A stretch of DNA of 64,000 bases from Neolentinus lepideus HHB14362 ss-1. Lineage: Eukaryota; Basidiomycota; Agaricomycetes; Gloeophyllales; Gloeophyllaceae. Below, piece after piece: positions 1-12,000 of this stretch (the stretch's first letter is position 1; each line of letters begins with the position of its first letter). The stretch covers positions 111,496 through 175,495 of the forward strand of contig KV425588.1 in assembly GCA_001632425.1 (NCBI GenBank), given 5' to 3'. A program made the translations under genes and the position numbers. The notes beneath the pieces are model-generated. The model was not told the DNA's origin. It searched no databases and worked only from the letters and a program-made list of their open reading frames with translations.

Positions 1-443
1 CTCGGCATCGGGCCTGTGGGAGTCGATGCTCTTGTGCCAATTTTAGGGGGAGGGGGATAAATTTGGGGGGAAAGGGATAAATTTGGGTGGGACTTTATAG
101 GAGAATTCTCACTGTTGTCGGAGTTTGATGGGTGCGGACTGGGGCGGCAGGAATTGCCGAGGGTGATGGATTGGCCAGGCATGTTGGTTTTTGTGGAGGA
201 TATGGGCGACGTTGGGAGATGGTTCTGGTTATTATACTGGGTTTCTTTCTGCATGGTGCCGGCTGGTCTGTTGTGGTGCTTTTTAGACTTAGGTGTTGAT
301 GCAGGGGTGGGGGTACATGGGTCAGGGTTGGCGCAGTTGTTTATCTGGCGGGCTAACGCGCTCTCAGCGGTGAGCAATGTCGGGGTGGGTTGTGTGGTAG
401 CATTTCATTGGTCATTTGAACATGTGAGTGTCGTAGGACTGTG
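1..443. other. Left flank of the transposon, no gene recognised
   Basis: No supported gene. An open frame at 115-507 has no protein-like composition and runs into the transposon end, so it is not called. Positions 45-95 hold two near-identical G-rich units around 'ggataaatttgggggg'. The sequence up to 443 is the insertion-site flank of the element starting at 451. Confidence 0.5.
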
Positions 444-450
444 TCCTAGG

Positions 451-500
451 CCCAGTGAGAACCGCACCTCCCCGGGTCAAATCTTATGTGTTTTCATCTA
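451..500 (+). repeat. Left terminal inverted repeat of the Tnp2 element (50 bp)
   Basis: Exact reverse complement of 8249-8298. It is preceded by the TCCTAGG duplication at 444-450. Confidence 0.95.
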
Positions 501-796
501 CCGTTAGATGAAATTAGATAGAAATTGTAATATGGCAGTACAATTGATTTGAATCTATTCAGGTCGCTTTTCAAGACATTCTATCGCATTTATTACACGG
601 ATTAGAAGATAATCGAACAGAAGTGACGCCGACTGGCTCCAGGCCAGCTCACCTATCTAATGGCGTCGGATACCATCACTTTCCCTCTAATAGATGTCGG
701 GTAAAATGCCATGCATTTTTATGATAATAAATCACACATTTCTATTGCGTTCAATTCTCTTCTAACTACCCCGTCCCCGTCATGCCCGCGCTCACT

Positions 797-3385
797 TCAT
801 GCACTGGTACCGACATCCTCAAGCACAAAGTCTGACGGTAGCGATGCCCACAAATTCGTGCCGTGGGTTTTCTAGAGGCATCATGTCAGTCACGCGATAT
901 ACATGCACGCAAGTAGTCAAACAGAGCACTTACAACGATCTTCGTTGCACGCCGATCAAATTCCTGCGCATACATTCTCATAAGTCTCCGAGTCACCCCA
1001 TAGAGTAATGACGAGAACATACCTTCTTCTTTGCATCGTCTGCCTTCACGGCAGTCCAATATGCCTCCCATGCATCTCTATCACCATCAGAGTGCTTCGA
1101 CACCCATAGCTTAGCACAAAGATTCCTGACAATCTGATCAAATCTTAATCCAGCCATGATCTGATGATGTCCACATACCGGCTAGTGATCTTATCCCCTG
1201 CTATCACCGTCTTCTTGCCTCCCTTCACATTCTGTTTGCTACTCTTCCCTTTCGTGCCAGTGCTTTGAGGAGCTATCCTGAGATTATCCAAGCCAGTTTC
1301 CGAAGCAGCAGAACCCAAGAGAGCACCAGCAGCGGCAACAAAGGAACCAGTAGACGTAGCAACGGGAGCAGTAGCAGTTCCTGGAGCGATAATGGGCATA
1401 CTGATAGAGGTCACCGGAGATGCAGTAGCCAGGTCAGATGTAGCCACAGAAGCAGAGACAGCAGCGGAGACAGCAGTAGCAGTAGAGGTTGAGGCAACAG
1501 CAGTAGTCGAGGTTGAGGCAACAGCAGTAGTCGAGGTTGAGGCAACAGCAGTAGCAGCAGTAGTTGAGGCAATAGCAGTAGACATTGGGGTGACAGCGCT
1601 AGCAGTAAGAACGGGATCAGTAGCGGTAGCAATAGCGTCAGCAGCAGCAGTAGGAGCACAAGTCACAGAAGCAGTCGCGGTAGTGGTAGAGACATCACCA
1701 TTCGCGAGGACAGACGAAGTGAGGCTTGGTGGCGGTGGAAGTTCTGGAGTGGATGGCTCAACAATAGGTGACTGTGATGCTGTGCTAGCAGCTGACAGCA
1801 GCGGAAGCGGTCCTGGTCCTTGTGCTGGAACATTGGAAGGAAGTCTCGTGGGAGGGGCGGCAATACTTGCACTACATTAACATGTCAGTTTATCTGTTTG
1901 TCGAAGCAACAAGAACTCACAGAGGATCTTTGAGCTGTCCCGATTGACGTACAATATATATGAGCCTTAACATGACCTAGGACAATTCCACGGACCTTAA
2001 ATGCAAAGCACGGATGGGGCTTTGCAATAGCTCCTACTTCAGCAGCGCCAGCATGTGTGTATGTTGGTGTCGCAGTTGGCGTCACAGTCATAGATGGTTG
2101 ACGTGTCAGTACTGCCGCCATAGATGAACCAGGCGCCGGCGGTGTAGCCATAGATGGTGCCAGTGCTAGTGCTGGAGCCGTCAATGGTCCTGGCATTGCA
2201 GTTGTTCGTGGTCGTGGTGTCGGTGCTGGCCTCGTAGTTGTCAAATCATCTGGCCCCTTAGCCTTCTTCTTTGGTGCCACGTCATCATCGTCCTCATCGT
2301 CGTCCTCAAAATCTCCATCGTCCTCCATCTTGGCAATCACGCGAGCCTTCTCGTCTGCCGTCAGAGGGACATTGAACTTGTCGCCTAGCTTCTTCATCTG
2401 CCATGAGCGCCACTGCGAATACATACCGCTCGCGATCCTGTCAGCCTTCCAACCTAGAGAACAAAGCTGCAGCTCAGGGAATCGTGAACCCATTTCAAAA
2501 TGGAACTGGTCAGATATATTCATTGGCTTTGCCAGCCACTTATTCGGTGCCATCCCACAAGCCGCAAGCTGGATGCAAAACTCACGCACGATGCGCCGCA
2601 TCTCAGCCAAGCGGTCTGAAGACACTGGGATGCCAGCGCGATCAACAACGAATGGGAGCAGCTTGCCCTCTTTCTCGCCTGCTGACGGCCGCCCGCGCTT
2701 GCCCGTTCCTGTACGCCCGGTCTTCTGAGGTGCCATACCTTCATCCCAGAACAGAGCCTTGAGTTCATCTTCAGTAAGTTGGTCCTTGGTAGGCCAGTCC
2801 TGGGGCGGCGTATGGGCGCGGGGTGCTAGACAATACATGGGAGCATTTCCCGTGGAGCTTGTCATTGATAGACCCCCAGGATGGCCACTCAGAAGCTGGG
2901 GAACAGCTGCCGCAAGGGTATTGTATGTGTTTCTACCTATCATCAGACAAAACCGCACAGGTAATGAGTCATACTCACTTGAGAGTTCGTGTTTCTGCCC
3001 GTAGACCGTGATTCTCCTTCTCGAGATCAATGATCTGCCTCTGAAGGGTCTGGTTATGGTACATAAGTTGACTATATGCTATAGGCTGATGAGAAGAGAC
3101 TCCAGAAGAAGAACTCGAGAACCCAGGAGAGTCGGAGTTCGGTAATTGATCTATGCCAGATAACCCCAGGATATTGCTGTTGGATAGACCTAGATCAAAC
3201 TCCATTTCAGGGGACCAAGTAGCAGTAGCCCTATTACTATGAGAATGCAAGGGCAGAGCTTGTGGAGAGAGCAAGCTCGACGCGACATTTGGGCTTCCAA
3301 AGTCGATGCCTGTGAACCGCTGCTGCCGTAGATGGGAGCCATTTGACTGTAGGCCCACCAATGGAGACAGCAATGTACGCTGCAT
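797..3385 (-). CDS. Transposon-borne accessory protein, about 758 aa, function unknown
   Basis: Seven-exon model: 3385-2979, 2932-1996, 1934-1921, 1871-1179, 1143-1023, 963-934, 871-797. All phases agree and the total is 2277 nt. Exon 3 is a 14-nt micro-exon needed to join the frames on either side, and the intron 1178-1144 is only 35 nt. In order, the protein has a Ser-rich N-terminus, a short Leu/Glu helix (LEKENHGLRAETRTLK), a conserved-looking middle (FCIQLAACGMAPNKW), an acidic run followed by KKKAK (a likely nuclear signal), a long Pro/Ala/Ser/Thr linker with repeats, and a C-terminal helical part (LCAKLWVSKHSDGDRDAWE). No family was recognised. By position it could be the TnpA-like partner that binds the element ends; this is inference. 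An in-frame upstream start at 3613 is possible but would overlap the divergent gene. Confidence 0.7.
1489..1570 (-). repeat. 24-bp coding tandem repeat (VASTSTTA units)
   Basis: About three 24-bp units in the linker of the accessory gene encode VASTSTTA repeats. The repeat keeps several frames open on both strands, which explains the spurious long open frames here. Confidence 0.75.
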
Positions 3386-3586
3386 CGTTGTTGTCGTGGA
3401 CCAGAGACAAGCTGAGCGTGGTACAAAGTGCGACATGCTTGCGCTACAAAGCGCGACATGCTTGCGCATGATGTCACTGATGTGATGTGACATAACACTG
3501 TCACTAGGCGTGTCTGATTTCGCTAAGTCCACCTCATTTCGCTCGGTCTGTGTCCTGCACTCTCTGCTCTGCTTTGTCTTGCTACA
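3386..3586. promoter_or_regulatory. Divergent promoter between two transposon genes
   Basis: About 200 bp separates the minus-strand accessory gene from the plus-strand 216-aa gene. It contains a duplicated segment around 'gcgacatgcttgcgc' (about 3430-3468), followed by two overlapping 'tgatgtga'-type words. Shared control of both genes is inferred from the geometry. Confidence 0.45.
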
Positions 3587-4400
3587 ATGTCTGGACCACA
3601 CTCCTTGCGTCAACCTAGGATCTTCTTACCTGCTCGATATCATCCGCCGACGCCGCCACCACCGGAACTGGGCCCAGGGGACATGTGGCTGAAGACAGTC
3701 GAACCCGAGGACTACTCTCGTCATCCAGATTTCTCCCGTCAAGAAGTCTATTGTGAATTGTTTTTAGTATGGATAGATGTGAGTTATTGATCTATAGTAA
3801 GGGTAAATATCTCGCTCGAACTTTGGCCCAAGGAAGTCAACAATACTACAATCTTCGTGAATGAAGATGCTCATGAGCTACACGCGTCCGTCTACATTCC
3901 CATCAACTCTGGAATACCAGACCAATACCGAGTGAGCCCTGTGGTAATTGTGGAGAAATGGCTTGGCTGGCGAGAATGGCGGAACGCACCGGAATGGACA
4001 AGATGGATCCCTGGTGAGACCAAGAGCTTTGTCGACTCACGCGCTGCTGTTGCGCTCCTATTTGGGCTACTGTCGACCAACAAATGGAACAAGCCTAAGT
4101 CAGAAGCTATCTGGGAGTGGACTACCGTGATCTCGGTATGTTTCGCCCTTAATACTGCGATTTGTTTAATATCTCACTTTCTGAGATCTACAGGTTGGCA
4201 CTCCTGCTGAAGAGGCCTTCCACATCCCTGGAAGCAGTCCATCTGCACCAACTTCAGACGAGGATGATGCAATGGATATCACTGCTGTGGAGGAATCCGA
4301 TGATCAGCTTGACCTTGCTGGACTTGTAAAGTGAGTCTTTATGGTGTCTCGGTGATTAATGTTATTCATCCTTTGGTGTAGACTCATCAATAAAGTGTAG
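3587..4400 (+). CDS. Small acidic transposon-encoded protein, 216 aa, unknown
   Basis: Four exons, 3587-3778, 3833-4135, 4194-4330 and 4382-4400, with introns of 51-58 nt and consistent phases. The N-terminus is Pro-rich (PPTPPPPELGPGDMW), the middle is Trp-rich (EKWLGWREWRNAPEWTRW) and the C-terminus is very acidic (TSDEDDAMDITAVEESDDQ). No signal peptide or membrane segment is seen. It lies between the accessory gene (divergent) and the transposase gene (convergent). No family was recognised. A regulatory or protein-interaction role within the element is a guess. Confidence 0.65.
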
Positions 4401-4646
4401 CCCACCACCCTCTCGTCTCCTTGCTTTCAGTTGCTCTTGTTGCGTTGTCTGCGTGCTCTTGTTGCATTGTGTACGTGTTCTTTTCATGTTCTTCTCGTGT
4501 TCTGTTGTTGTGATGTGTACACACTCTCGTTGCATTGCATGCGTGTTGCATGTTGTGTACGCATTCTTTCCTCGTCATTCATCCCGTTGTATGTACAATA
4601 GATGGCATATCAAATACATCTCATCACCTCGACATGTATACATGAA

Positions 4647-7600
4647 TTATTCTGCCTCTTCATTTGTGTCCTCTCCATTATCATCACCATGCCGTGTAAG
4701 TCCAGGCTTTTCCGCAACATACCACCTATTGTCTGCATGGTCTCGCGTGACAGTTTTGTAAGGAACTGCTGCTACGACAGACATGATGGCTTTGATGGAC
4801 ACTAGCATCAGTGATTGATTGCTGAGTTTCGTACATAACTTGAAAGTCGTAGAGGATCTCTGAAGAAGAGTTGGTTCAGGTGCACTAAATGGTAATACCA
4901 TTGCCATAGGAACCGGAGGCTCATCTTCGTTAATGGTCAAAAGCAGGTAGTACAGGACCTCGCCAAACCGTTGCTCTTCCCGGTGGAGGAACTACCAACA
5001 GTTGTCTCAGAGTACCCATAGGAATACATGGATTACATACCTTGATGTTTCTTGCCATGCGAAGCTGAGTGAATGACTTCAAGGTTTCCTTCCAAGCTGA
5101 CCGGGCGATTTGACCATTTGGCACTTGCAGTCTAGCCCAGCGGTAGATCTTCGTCACGCGTTCATCTGATCCCGCATCCTCGTAATAGCGGTGAATTAAT
5201 GCAAGTTCATCAGCATGAGGTAAATACCCTCTCTGATCCACGGCACGCAGAAGAGCATATCCACCACCAAAAGGAGCTGCGCCGTGAGGGACTTTATTGC
5301 CTTGTCGTGATAGATAAGGTGCCATGGATTGGAGTGCATTATTTTGACAACGAGCAAGACCACGACGAGAAAGATTGGCAAAGGGATTTGACGGCTGTCT
5401 TACCTCACCGCCAAGACTGCCGATTAGCCGCTCCATTGTCCATTGGCTTGAGCATGGGAGAGGACCCTTGCGCAACACCTCTCGGATGGTGTGAAGTAGG
5501 GTATGTAGGCAAGGGCGCACCATATGCAGACGGGAAAGTTTACGCTGATAATATAGCTGTTCAAATTCAATGGTGAACTCGAGGATGGCTTTGTACGCAG
5601 ACTCTAGCTGCGACTTTGTAACCACATGCTGACACAGTACCTGGATTGCATATGCGAGTTTGCAGTAATGTTGCCAATACTTGTCTGGCAAAACACCGTA
5701 GAAGACTGCTGGCCCGAGTACGACAAGATACATTAGGAATTCCCAAGCTTTATAACTGCTGTTAATCTTCTCGGCAGGGTTGCGAGGCGGACGGTCGAAG
5801 GAGCCAGGGATATATGGGGTCGCATCAGCAACTGCTTGACCATGTTGCGTCCAGACTCTATTCTTGAGCACGGCCCAATCCCAGGTCTTCTTATCGTCAT
5901 CTGAATCACACTTGAAGGTACCCCGCCATAGAGCGAGCAGGAGCTCGGGGATATTCAAAGCAAATAGGTGCATGATGTCGAGGCCAAAAACCGCTGGACA
6001 TCCTAGGCTACGAGGCAAACCATCAAAGAGACTTGGTTTGCATATTCCAGTGGCAAGGCGATGCCGCTCATACTGGGCCTGGTTCACAGATCCTTCAACT
6101 GACTTGAGGTGAATATTGTAGTCTTTACCCATCTGAGCAAGCATCCGAATGACATCGACATCATCATGATCACAGCCAGGAAGTGTATAATTATGAGGCT
6201 TGAGAATGGCGGGATAATAGTGAGTTCCATCCGGTTTCCTACGTCCGATTTGTGGACAGTACAAGCGACAAGCACGACGGCCGTGATGACCAACTTGTCC
6301 ATTCAAAATGGCCATGGCTGGACCATCTGCTAAGCCGAGAAAGAACCAGAGATTCTTGGTAATCGTCTGGTGAATCGCAGCATCCCAGACCCGTAATCCC
6401 TCCCTCTGCAGTCCCGCAATGTGAAAGAGACCCGGGAAGATAAATGAGTCGAGATTCTTCGGTTTATTGGGACCTGGGATAAACCCGCCGGGCAAGACAT
6501 ACTTCTTCTTGTATCTGCAGTCTGGGGAGAGATCGGCAATAATCCAGATATAAATCCAACAATCGGAGGCTTTCTTCTCGTAAAGCTGGCAACCATCAGC
6601 AGAGAAGAGAAGGAGAATATCATCATTGGTAATCTTGCCTGCAGCACAAGCTTCAAGATAGTCACTACCACAGAAGATGTCATCAAAATTAATAACCTCG
6701 CCGTCATTATCTGCAATCTCTTGGAAAATCTCCTCGGTACGTCGCTGCCGATAGCGCATTGCCTCAGCACTTTGACGAGTACGGAATAATGCTTGTAACT
6801 GCCGGCTGATGGGGATGGTGTAGAACTCGCGACGAGGGACTTTCTTGTTTGGTCTGCTCTTGACTGAGTCATACCGGGGCTCGCTACAATACGGACAGCT
6901 CTCCCTCTCGTGCCAGGGACCTGTATAGGCTATACAGCTGTTGACGCACATATGAAAGAGGATTGGAAAGACTCCGCTTAGCTCGGCAACACGCCGTTTG
7001 ACCTGATCGTATGAGAGAACACCAGCATCGGGGTAGGACTGATGAACTGCATCGCGCACTGAGTGATAAGTCTGCTCCGATGCATTCTGGACTGCAAGGT
7101 ATATGTCCAGCGATAAGCGCAGTCCGGGATCACTGAGATCGAGCTCGTTTTCAGGTGGGTTCCGCAGTTTGGTGAGCTCGTCGGCTGAAAGGCCAGCATG
7201 TGTCGAATCGTCAAGCTTAGCTGTCTTCAGGAGCTTGATGAACTCCTTGGCGAGCCTGATGTCCTCTAAGTGGATTGGGTCCTCGGAGATCTCTGGAGGA
7301 TTCTCAGGTTGCTCGCGTGGATGATCGCCCTCGTTGGATTCGCTCGGATCGGCATTCAAATGCACTGCTTCATCATCAAGACTACCTCGGTCAGGGCCCA
7401 CATCAGGATCATCATCCAGATGATCAATGGCGTCCGCATGGCGCACCGGAACATTGTCAGAGGGAGGACGAATACCCCGGCATAAATGGAGTTCATCTGT
7501 GGTCGTGTGGGGAGATCCAAGAGGATGGCTGGGAGAACGAGGTACCTCGTCACCTTGTTCTGGATGGAAACCGGGATCGAGGCTCTCAGAAATGTCGAGA

Positions 7601-7993
7601 TCATATGGAGGCAGCCCAGAGATGTTCTAGCGATGATATCCGTGAGTATGTGTATGAATATGAGGCAAGAGACATTACCGAATCAATCTCCATATGAGAT
7701 GGTCCAGATGCCGAAGAACTGGCTTCACGGTTTTGACGGGAACGCGATCGTTTGCCTTTCTGATTTGCAGGGGTTTGCTCTGCTGAGCGTTTCGAGGAAC
7801 GAGCAGATGAAGAGCCCATTGAAAGATTCGCAAAGAACTGTTGAGTGCCCTGTGTGAGTGCATCTTGGGCCTGTGCCGCTGCAGCCGCATGTCGGTAATA
7901 TGTTCGTTGAGACACTTTCTGCCTTCGCCCGCGGCAGTACTGAATACATTCGCACCAGAACTCGCGCTCGGTGGTTTGCGTCCCTTCTGCCAC
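4647..7993 (-). CDS. Tnp2-like transposase, about 1,080 aa
   Basis: Three exons are supported: open to 7993 down to 7679, 7626-5041, and 4991-4647, all phase 0. Exon 1 has the Cys cluster CECIQYC followed by VSQRTYYRH, typical of the N-terminus of agaricomycete Tnp2-like proteins. Exon 2 holds a second Cys cluster (HMCVNSCIAYTGPW, then CPYCSEPRYD) and the Tnp2 core: FSADGCQLYEKKASDCWIY, the strongly conserved PGGFIPGPNKPKN, LADGPAMAILNGQVGHHG, and FGLDIMHLFALNIPELL. The Asp residues in SADG and LADG are probable catalytic positions. Exon 3 gives the usual C-terminal domain (FGEVLYYLLLTINEDE... VEKPGL-like VAEKPGL). No in-frame ATG is seen upstream of exon 1. The frame opens at a GTG at 7993, so the start is either in an unrecognised upstream exon or lost. 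Confidence 0.88.
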
Positions 7994-8248
7994 TGTACCG
8001 TGTCATTAGTAGATTATCCGCGTTGCAAGAGAATGCTTACTTGGGTAGCTGCAGTAGCAGGGCCAGGGCGTAGAACACAGGTGTTCGACTTAGTGAGGTT
8101 GAAATGTTCGGCACACGAGGCACTCGACGAATCAGCACAGCTAAATTTACATTTGGGATAATGTGGAGCCGTGGTTGATCGTGTTTGACAAGCTCAAATC
8201 CAGGGAAATAGATGTAATTAGACAGAAATAGGAGTGCCACTACTAAAT

Positions 8249-8298
8249 TAGATGAAAACACATAAGATTTGACCCGGGGAGGTGCGGTTCTCACTGGG
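8249..8298 (-). repeat. Right terminal inverted repeat of the Tnp2 element (50 bp)
   Basis: Exact reverse complement of 451-500. It is followed by the TCCTAGG duplication at 8299-8305. Confidence 0.95.
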
Positions 8299-8305
8299 TC
8301 CTAGG

Positions 8306-9056
8306 GGCTGTCTGTGGATGACTTGTATTGGCATAAGCCGTTTCCTTGCCCATAAGTGCGTGGGAACTCTCGACCATGATGGTGGTACGAGATCAAGGCG
8401 CCCTCCCTTCCCATTACTTGAAACTGCTCATAATTATGCCGTAGTCGTCGTCTCTCCATCCCTTTCCAGTCGCTTCGCGCTACACATGTTTCCGACGTGC
8501 CCATACGTTTACGTGCCAAGGAACGCTGACTACCGACGGAGGTCTCTCCTTGCGACTCAGCCGCAATACCATCTGTCATAGCATTCCAAGTTGCGCATAC
8601 ACAATTTGTCCAATTTTCGAGTCCCACATCTATTGGATTTTTGTCTTGCGGATGTAGCACTCGAAAAACACATTCCTGGGCCATGACACCGAAATGCACG
8701 AAATGGACAAATTTAGATCTCCTTGACAGCCTTCAAATCTATTGGTAGGACACGTTTTCTCATGAACGCAAGATGCATCAGGAAAATGGCAATCGGGACT
8801 TGGTTTAACTGATCTCAATGGTATGAAAAGCATGGTACTGTAAGACTGCCGTTAGATCCCAAAGACGATTGGTCTTTTTCTTGATGTGGGCGCTTTCATT
8901 TATGATTTCGTGGTCGAAAACGAATGGCGCTTACCTTGATTATGGCACACCTCGTGCCGATTGATTATATAGGCATAATGCGCTGCACCACCTCGCCTAC
9001 GTCGACATCACCCAACAGGTACTGCTATCCTGCACACATACTCTGTCTGTAACGAT
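8306..9056. other. Intergenic region with a small MITE
   Basis: No coding sequence is supported. It contains the 111-bp palindromic element annotated at 8776-8886 and the upstream region of the next gene. Confidence 0.5.
8776..8886. mobile_element. Short palindromic MITE, family shared with 46830-47041
   Basis: The ends CATCAGGAAAATGGCAATC and (reverse complement) CATCAAGAAAAAGACCAATC form imperfect inverted repeats. The interior 'gggacttggtttaact' and 'gtaagactgccgtta' match the longer copy at 46830-47041, which has 'gggacttggcttaacc' and 'gtaagaccgccgtaa'. The element is non-coding. This copy looks internally deleted. Confidence 0.65.
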
Positions 9057-12000
9057 ATGAATTTCAACTCGATCCCGACAGTCGACAAATCGGACCTGGT
9101 ACATCAATCCGAATACAACCTGCGCTATCTAAACGCACAGCTCGCCTCCCTGCACGAGAATGCCAGGAAAGCCATTAGTCGTCTCGGCACTCAACCAAAG
9201 ATGGGTGAGACCTTTCGGCGGCAGGTGGCTCTGGGTGAATACTTCTATGCTATGGCTGGCGATGGTACCACTGCGAAAGATGCTACCTGTCACTTCGTCT
9301 TCGATACTCCCGAAATCGTGGACTTCATTACCCGTTCGAAACTTCGTTTGCGTCTCCGAATGAACCAAAGCTATTACAATCCGCAGTACAAGCTCCTCCG
9401 TCCTGACTGGTGAGCTCATATTCCATCAATGATCCAAGTGGCATAAACGATTTCGATGTTGTTCAGCCATGATGTGACATCTGATTTCGTCGAGTTCGAA
9501 GTTGCATTCGACACTCGTCAAGCAGGCTACGTTCCGTCGGAGGAAGGCCTCCATACCATTAATACTATGGTCCTTGATCTTTATAGTCAGCCTACTGGTT
9601 TTGTACTTGGCTCAATTACATCATCTTATTGAACTTCTTTCTAGGCCCTGTTGTAATTTCTCCCCTGAACGAACGTCTCCGTTTCTCCTTATCCCAATAT
9701 CTGAGGTATCTACAGGATGAGGGCTACAACATGTTGTACACCCTTCCTCACTTCAAGAAATTCTTTCCTCTGAGTCCCCCTCCCATCGTGGCTTCCCCTC
9801 CCATCGTGGCTTCCCCTCCCATCGTGGCTTCCCCTCCCATCGTGGCTCCCCCTTCCATTATAGCTCCCCCTCCGGTCGTGGGTCCCATTCCCATTCCAAA
9901 CTTGGACATTAGTGCCTTGAGCTCTCGCCTCCGCCTCGCGTGGTTGAAGGCGACTCTAGAGGCACTGAATGCTTCTCCCACGTACGCAAAACTCACCGCT
10001 GCGTCTATCTGCCTGGCAGAGTACTCCGCTGAGGAGGCCGACGTTCGCTTGGATTTGAAGTTCGGTATTCCCAATATCTACGCCTCTGGAAGTGAGATTT
10101 TCCTTCGCATGACCATTAGCGAGGGTTTCCTGTACAACAAACGCGGGATATCATGGTATGTCCTCAATTTACAGTCGGTCTCTAGCACTATCTTATCTTC
10201 CTTCCAGGAACGTGATCGACCGTATTGATGGTACGTTCACCACCAAGATTAGTGTTCGAAGTCAAACTAAGGTCGAGCTGTCTTTTGCTCTCGAGGGTGA
10301 GGATGTTCATTGCAAGCAGATGCAGTGGTCTCACTAACTCCGCTACATTCAGAGCTCAATACTAAGCTCCTGGCATGTTTCGATGCCGTCTTACACCACG
10401 GCAGCGAACCCCTCGTCTCGTTCCTGGAGAAGTATGCTCACATCTGCCATGATACCATCTTGAAGGTCATGGCTGGTCTCGACGAACGTAATCCCCACTT
10501 CGACTCGGAGACTTTTGGTGGCTTCATCGCCAGCGATGCGAGACGCTTTGGTCTCGTCAACACCCCCCACGTCCACTTGTTCGACTACCTACAGGTCCTC
10601 GATCTCTGCTGGCTCGTTCAACAATTCCAGACCCTCTACAAGACTGACGTTCGTGAAACGTACCAGTGGACGCACCGCCTCGTCGACGACAGGACATTCC
10701 ACGCCCATTTCGGCCCTATTCGTGTGCGCTTGCTCTCGGACAACAAGGCACTTGTCTGGATTTGCCCCAAGGAGCTGAGTGGTACGTCGTTGACGAGGTA
10801 CGTCAATTATCCCTTTTCACGCATTAGTTTGAGGTTTGATGATGGTACTTTATATAGCTCCTTCGTCTTCAAGGACTTAGCCCTTGCCTTCGAGGTCCCG
10901 CTCAAGACTTCGGACGAAGAGGTCTGGTCGAAGAATGATCCCCTCTCCACCTTCCGCTTCCAAATGACGGACACCGTCCTGCATCACCTCTGCTTAGACC
11001 TTGAGCGTAAGTCATTACCTCAGCAATTCATATACGATACACGTCTAAGTATGCAACCAGACGCCGAATTGGTCCTCGACCTCTGCAACATTGGAGAACT
11101 CCTGACGTTCGCGAATGATGCCGATCTTCAGACCATCGGCGGACTAGTCAACCGCATGTGGAACAGCTACGCTAAGCAACTGGTAGAGAACGGCCAACAC
11201 ATCTTGCTCACGACCCCGATTCACAAGGCTGGTGCTTCTCCTATGGACTACATCCTAACGACGGTTAAGATCTTCACCTACTCTAAGCTTGAGATCACTC
11301 GCTACAACTTCGAGAAGCTCCCGGCGAATGAAGAGCCTGTTCTCATCGTTGTCGGTATGTGCGGCGACAGGCCATTTCCCATCGATCCTGTCAACATCTC
11401 GTACGAATTGACTCTCAACGGTGCAAATAACGTTCTGTTCATCTCGCGCAAATGTTTCTTGGAAGAGCACGTCCTTCGCCTCTTTAACTCGGTCAACGAC
11501 AAGCTGTCCAAGATCACGTTTTCTGCCGCTGGTGACAACCTGTGGAACCAGGCGATATCGACGTTTCTTGAAGCACCAGAAAGTCGCATCCCTCAGCTCA
11601 AGATTGACGGGAACAATATGTTCGCTGAGTGGACTCTTTGTCAAGTGGAGAAGGTCACGGAGATGTATGATATCTCTTGTGCGTATCACTGCTCGATCCA
11701 CTCTGCTTTCACTAATATGGGTGACTATGTGTGTAGGCGAGATTGTCAACAAGCTCTCCATCAAGATCGGAACGCCAAATATCGAAATGGCTGGCATACT
11801 GTGCATCAAGAGCGTCTCTGTGGACGGCACCTCCGGCAGGTGCGCATCTCAGCACGTCCTACAACTTACATGCCTAATCTGAAAGTACCAGCATGGAAAC
11901 CCGCGCGACCTGGAACATTGCCTTGACCTTCTGCATGGAAAATGGCTCGCTCGTGGTCAAGTTAGATGGTTCTCTGCCGGAAGTCTACTCCTCGGACTAT

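Larger units (their letters stand above)
451..8298. mobile_element. Tnp2-type (CACTA-like) DNA transposon, about 7.85 kb, three genes
   Basis: Positions 451-500 and 8249-8298 are perfect 50-bp inverted repeats, beginning CCCAGTGAGAACCGCACC on the outside. The 7-mer TCCTAGG flanks both ends (444-450 and 8299-8305) and reads as a target-site duplication. Just inside each end lies the motif ATTAGAYRGAAAT in opposite orientations (left about 513-525, right about 8216-8228), which resembles the subterminal repeats of CACTA elements. The element encodes a Tnp2-like transposase and two further multi-exon genes. Canonical CACTA elements start CACTA/G and duplicate 2-3 bp, so the outer CCCAGTG and the longer duplication are atypical. 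Intact ends, an exact duplication and long open exons suggest a recent insertion. Confidence 0.9.

Noticed and set aside
115..507. 130-codon frame at the left edge
   Set aside because: It runs from the flank into the transposon end and the composition is not protein-like.
1265..1880. Plus-strand frames rich in Val/Ala/Glu and Ser
   Set aside because: They are the mirror of the Ser/Thr/Ala repeat exon on the minus strand, which has splice-consistent exons on both sides.
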